A DNA stretch of 64,000 nt from a candidate division WOR-3 bacterium (GTDB lineage Bacteria; Hydrothermota; Tepidihabitantia; Tepidihabitantales; CAIPLT01). Shown one piece after another: positions 62,931-64,000 of this stretch (its first letter is position 1; every line of letters starts with the position of its first letter). The notes under the pieces were generated by a model. It saw only the letters and a program-made list of their open reading frames with translations, had not been told where the DNA came from and ran no database searches. A program made the position numbers and the translations under genes. The DNA lies in contig JBDRUV010000002.1 of the NCBI GenBank assembly GCA_039801505.1, positions 62,001 through 126,000 on the forward strand, given 5' to 3'.

Positions 62931-64000
62931 TAGAAAAAGATTTTTTTGATTTTGATGTATTGCGAATAAGATTAGCCTCGCCCGAAACGATTAGATCGTG
63001 GTCTTCAGGTGAGGTTACAAAGCCCGAAACAATAAATTATCGAACCCAAAAACCAGAACGAGATGGACTTTTCTGTGAAAGAATATTTGGTCCTGTTAAT
63101 GACTATGAATGCAATTGCGGCAAATACAAAAAAGTAAAATACAAAGGTATTGTTTGTGATCGATGCGGCGTTGAGGTTACAACATCCAAGGTCCGACGAG
63201 AAAGAATGGGGCATATAGAACTAGTTGTTCCGGTGGCCCATACTTTATTTTATCAGGCGCCCCAATCAAAAATCGGTTTAGTACTAGGACTTTCTTCTCA
63301 AGAGGTAGAAGCAATTGTCAATTATGAAGTCTATGTAGTTTTGGAAAAAGGTAGTTCGCCCTATAAAGTAATGGACTTGATTTCCGAGGAAGATTATTTT
63401 AATGAACGTGATAAATATGAAGGTTTCGTGTGTGATACAGGAGCTCCAGCCTTAAAATATTTGTTAAGAAATATTGACTTAGAAGATTTGTCTTATGAAT
63501 TACGGGCTAAAATTAAACTTGAATCGTCAAGGAGATTTATGCTCTTACGGCGGCTGCGGGTTATCGAGTCGTTTCGTACTAGTGGCATAAAGCCTGAATG
63601 GATGATTTTAGATGTTTTACCTGTAATTCCCCCCGATCTGCGACCATTAGTACCCCTAGATGGTGGTCGGTATGCAACAGCCGATCTGAACGATCTTTAT
63701 AAACGCGTAATTGTGCGGAATAACCGCTTAAAACACCTCTTGTCAATAAAAACTCCTGAAATAATTCTAAAGAACGAGAAAAGAATGCTTCAAGATGCCG
63801 TCGATGCTCTCTTTAATAATGAAAAGCGTCCGCGACCTATAAGAGGCAAAGGCAATCGTCCGTTAAAAAGCCTTTGTGAAATTTTACGTGGTAAACAAGG
63901 ACGTTTTCGCCATAATTTGTTAGGAAAACGGGTGGATTACTCTGGGCGATCGGTAATTGTGGTCGACCCTAATTTAAAACTACATCAGTGCTCATTACCC
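62927..64000 (+). CDS. rpoC: DNA-directed RNA polymerase subunit beta', N-terminal part (runs off the right edge)
   Basis: The first 358 residues are present. They include [17 protein letters not shown], the [16 protein letters not shown] segment, the zinc finger CNCGKYKK...[27 protein letters not shown], the [16 protein letters not shown] region, [19 protein letters not shown] and [20 protein letters not shown]. The active-site NADFDGD lies beyond the window. ATG 62927 overlaps the rpoB stop (ATGA). Confidence 0.98.
   Translation, partial: MIEKDFFDFDVLRIRLASPETIRSWSSGEVTKPETINYRTQKPERDGLFCERIFGPVNDYECNCGKYKKVKYKGIVCDRCGVEVTTSKVRRERMGHIELVVPVAHTLFYQAPQSKIGLVLGLSSQEVEAIVNYEVYVVLEKGSSPYKVMDLISEEDYFNERDKYEGFVCDTGAPALKYLLRNIDLEDLSYELRAKIKLESSRRFMLLRRLRVIESFRTSGIKPEWMILDVLPVIPPDLRPLVPLDGGRYATADLNDLYKRVIVRNNRLKHLLSIKTPEIILKNEKRMLQDAVDALFNNEKRPRPIRGKGNRPLKSLCEILRGKQGRFRHNLLGKRVDYSGRSVIVVDPNLKLHQCSLP

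Overview
The window is AT-rich bacterial chromosome with densely packed genes in co-directional runs and many ATGA-type start/stop overlaps. Promoters read as TTGACA/T, 16-17 bases, then TATAAT. The mix of features is a Gram-negative-type envelope (TolC-MacA-MacB, a lipoprotein, a C-terminal FlgD-like/type-IX-like tail on a secreted protein), a ferredoxin-dependent pyruvate oxidoreductase, an archaeal-type alanine dehydrogenase and a cyclic 2,3-diphosphoglycerate synthetase. This suggests an anaerobic, possibly thermophilic member of a candidate phylum near the FCB group, of the WOR-3/Stahlbacteria kind. That assignment is inference; no rRNA gene is present.

Layout. 1-3323 (minus): infB (cut by the window edge), nusA and rimP, divergent from rpsO-pnp at 3635-6027. 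6072-12674: an M16 peptidase pair, alanine dehydrogenase, a glycosyltransferase, an MFS transporter and yjbQ. 13121-18458: fabH followed by a pyruvate:ferredoxin oxidoreductase operon whose delta subunit is fused to a GltD-like flavoprotein. 18525-24110: a sugar-phosphate transferase, a double-HTH Lrp-like protein, a metallo-beta-lactamase-fold hydrolase, mutL and miaA. 24142-30810: two envelope proteins, an anion permease and tolC-macA-macB. 30815-33751 (minus): cDPG synthetase and a delta-1-pyrroline-5-carboxylate dehydrogenase. 34115-37423: an MFS transporter, and on the minus strand an M23 peptidase gene split by a 10-bp tandem duplication.

37519-43111 is a tight four-gene operon: an unknown protein, two different P-loop ATPases resembling BrxD (DUF2791 type) and an Lhr-like DEAD/DEAH helicase. 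It resembles the ATPase-helicase part of type-2 BREX and TerB-linked DNA-processing loci, but no PglX methylase or PglZ phosphatase is seen. It is the best candidate for a poorly described system here. 43314-46325 encodes a large secreted Kelch/CARDB protein with its own promoter, unusual leader and strong terminator.

46755-54336 is a housekeeping run: acpP, fabF, coaE, a pyrE-like gene, purD, an LMW phosphatase, an acyl-CoA dehydrogenase, lepB and a nitroreductase. 54370-64000 is the classical tRNA-Thr/Tyr/Gly/Thr-tuf-rpmG-tRNA-Trp-secE-nusG-rplKAJL-rpoBC cluster, with rpoC cut by the right edge. EF-Tu there carries a variant switch I region and a CxCxxCxxC cluster.

Several genes (fabH, 24142, 34115, 37423) have a good promoter so close to the start codon that their mRNAs should be leaderless or nearly so. 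Three intergenic regions carry GC-rich paired hairpins with a shared ACCGT/ACGGT core. No CRISPR array, rRNA gene, insertion sequence or integrase was found.
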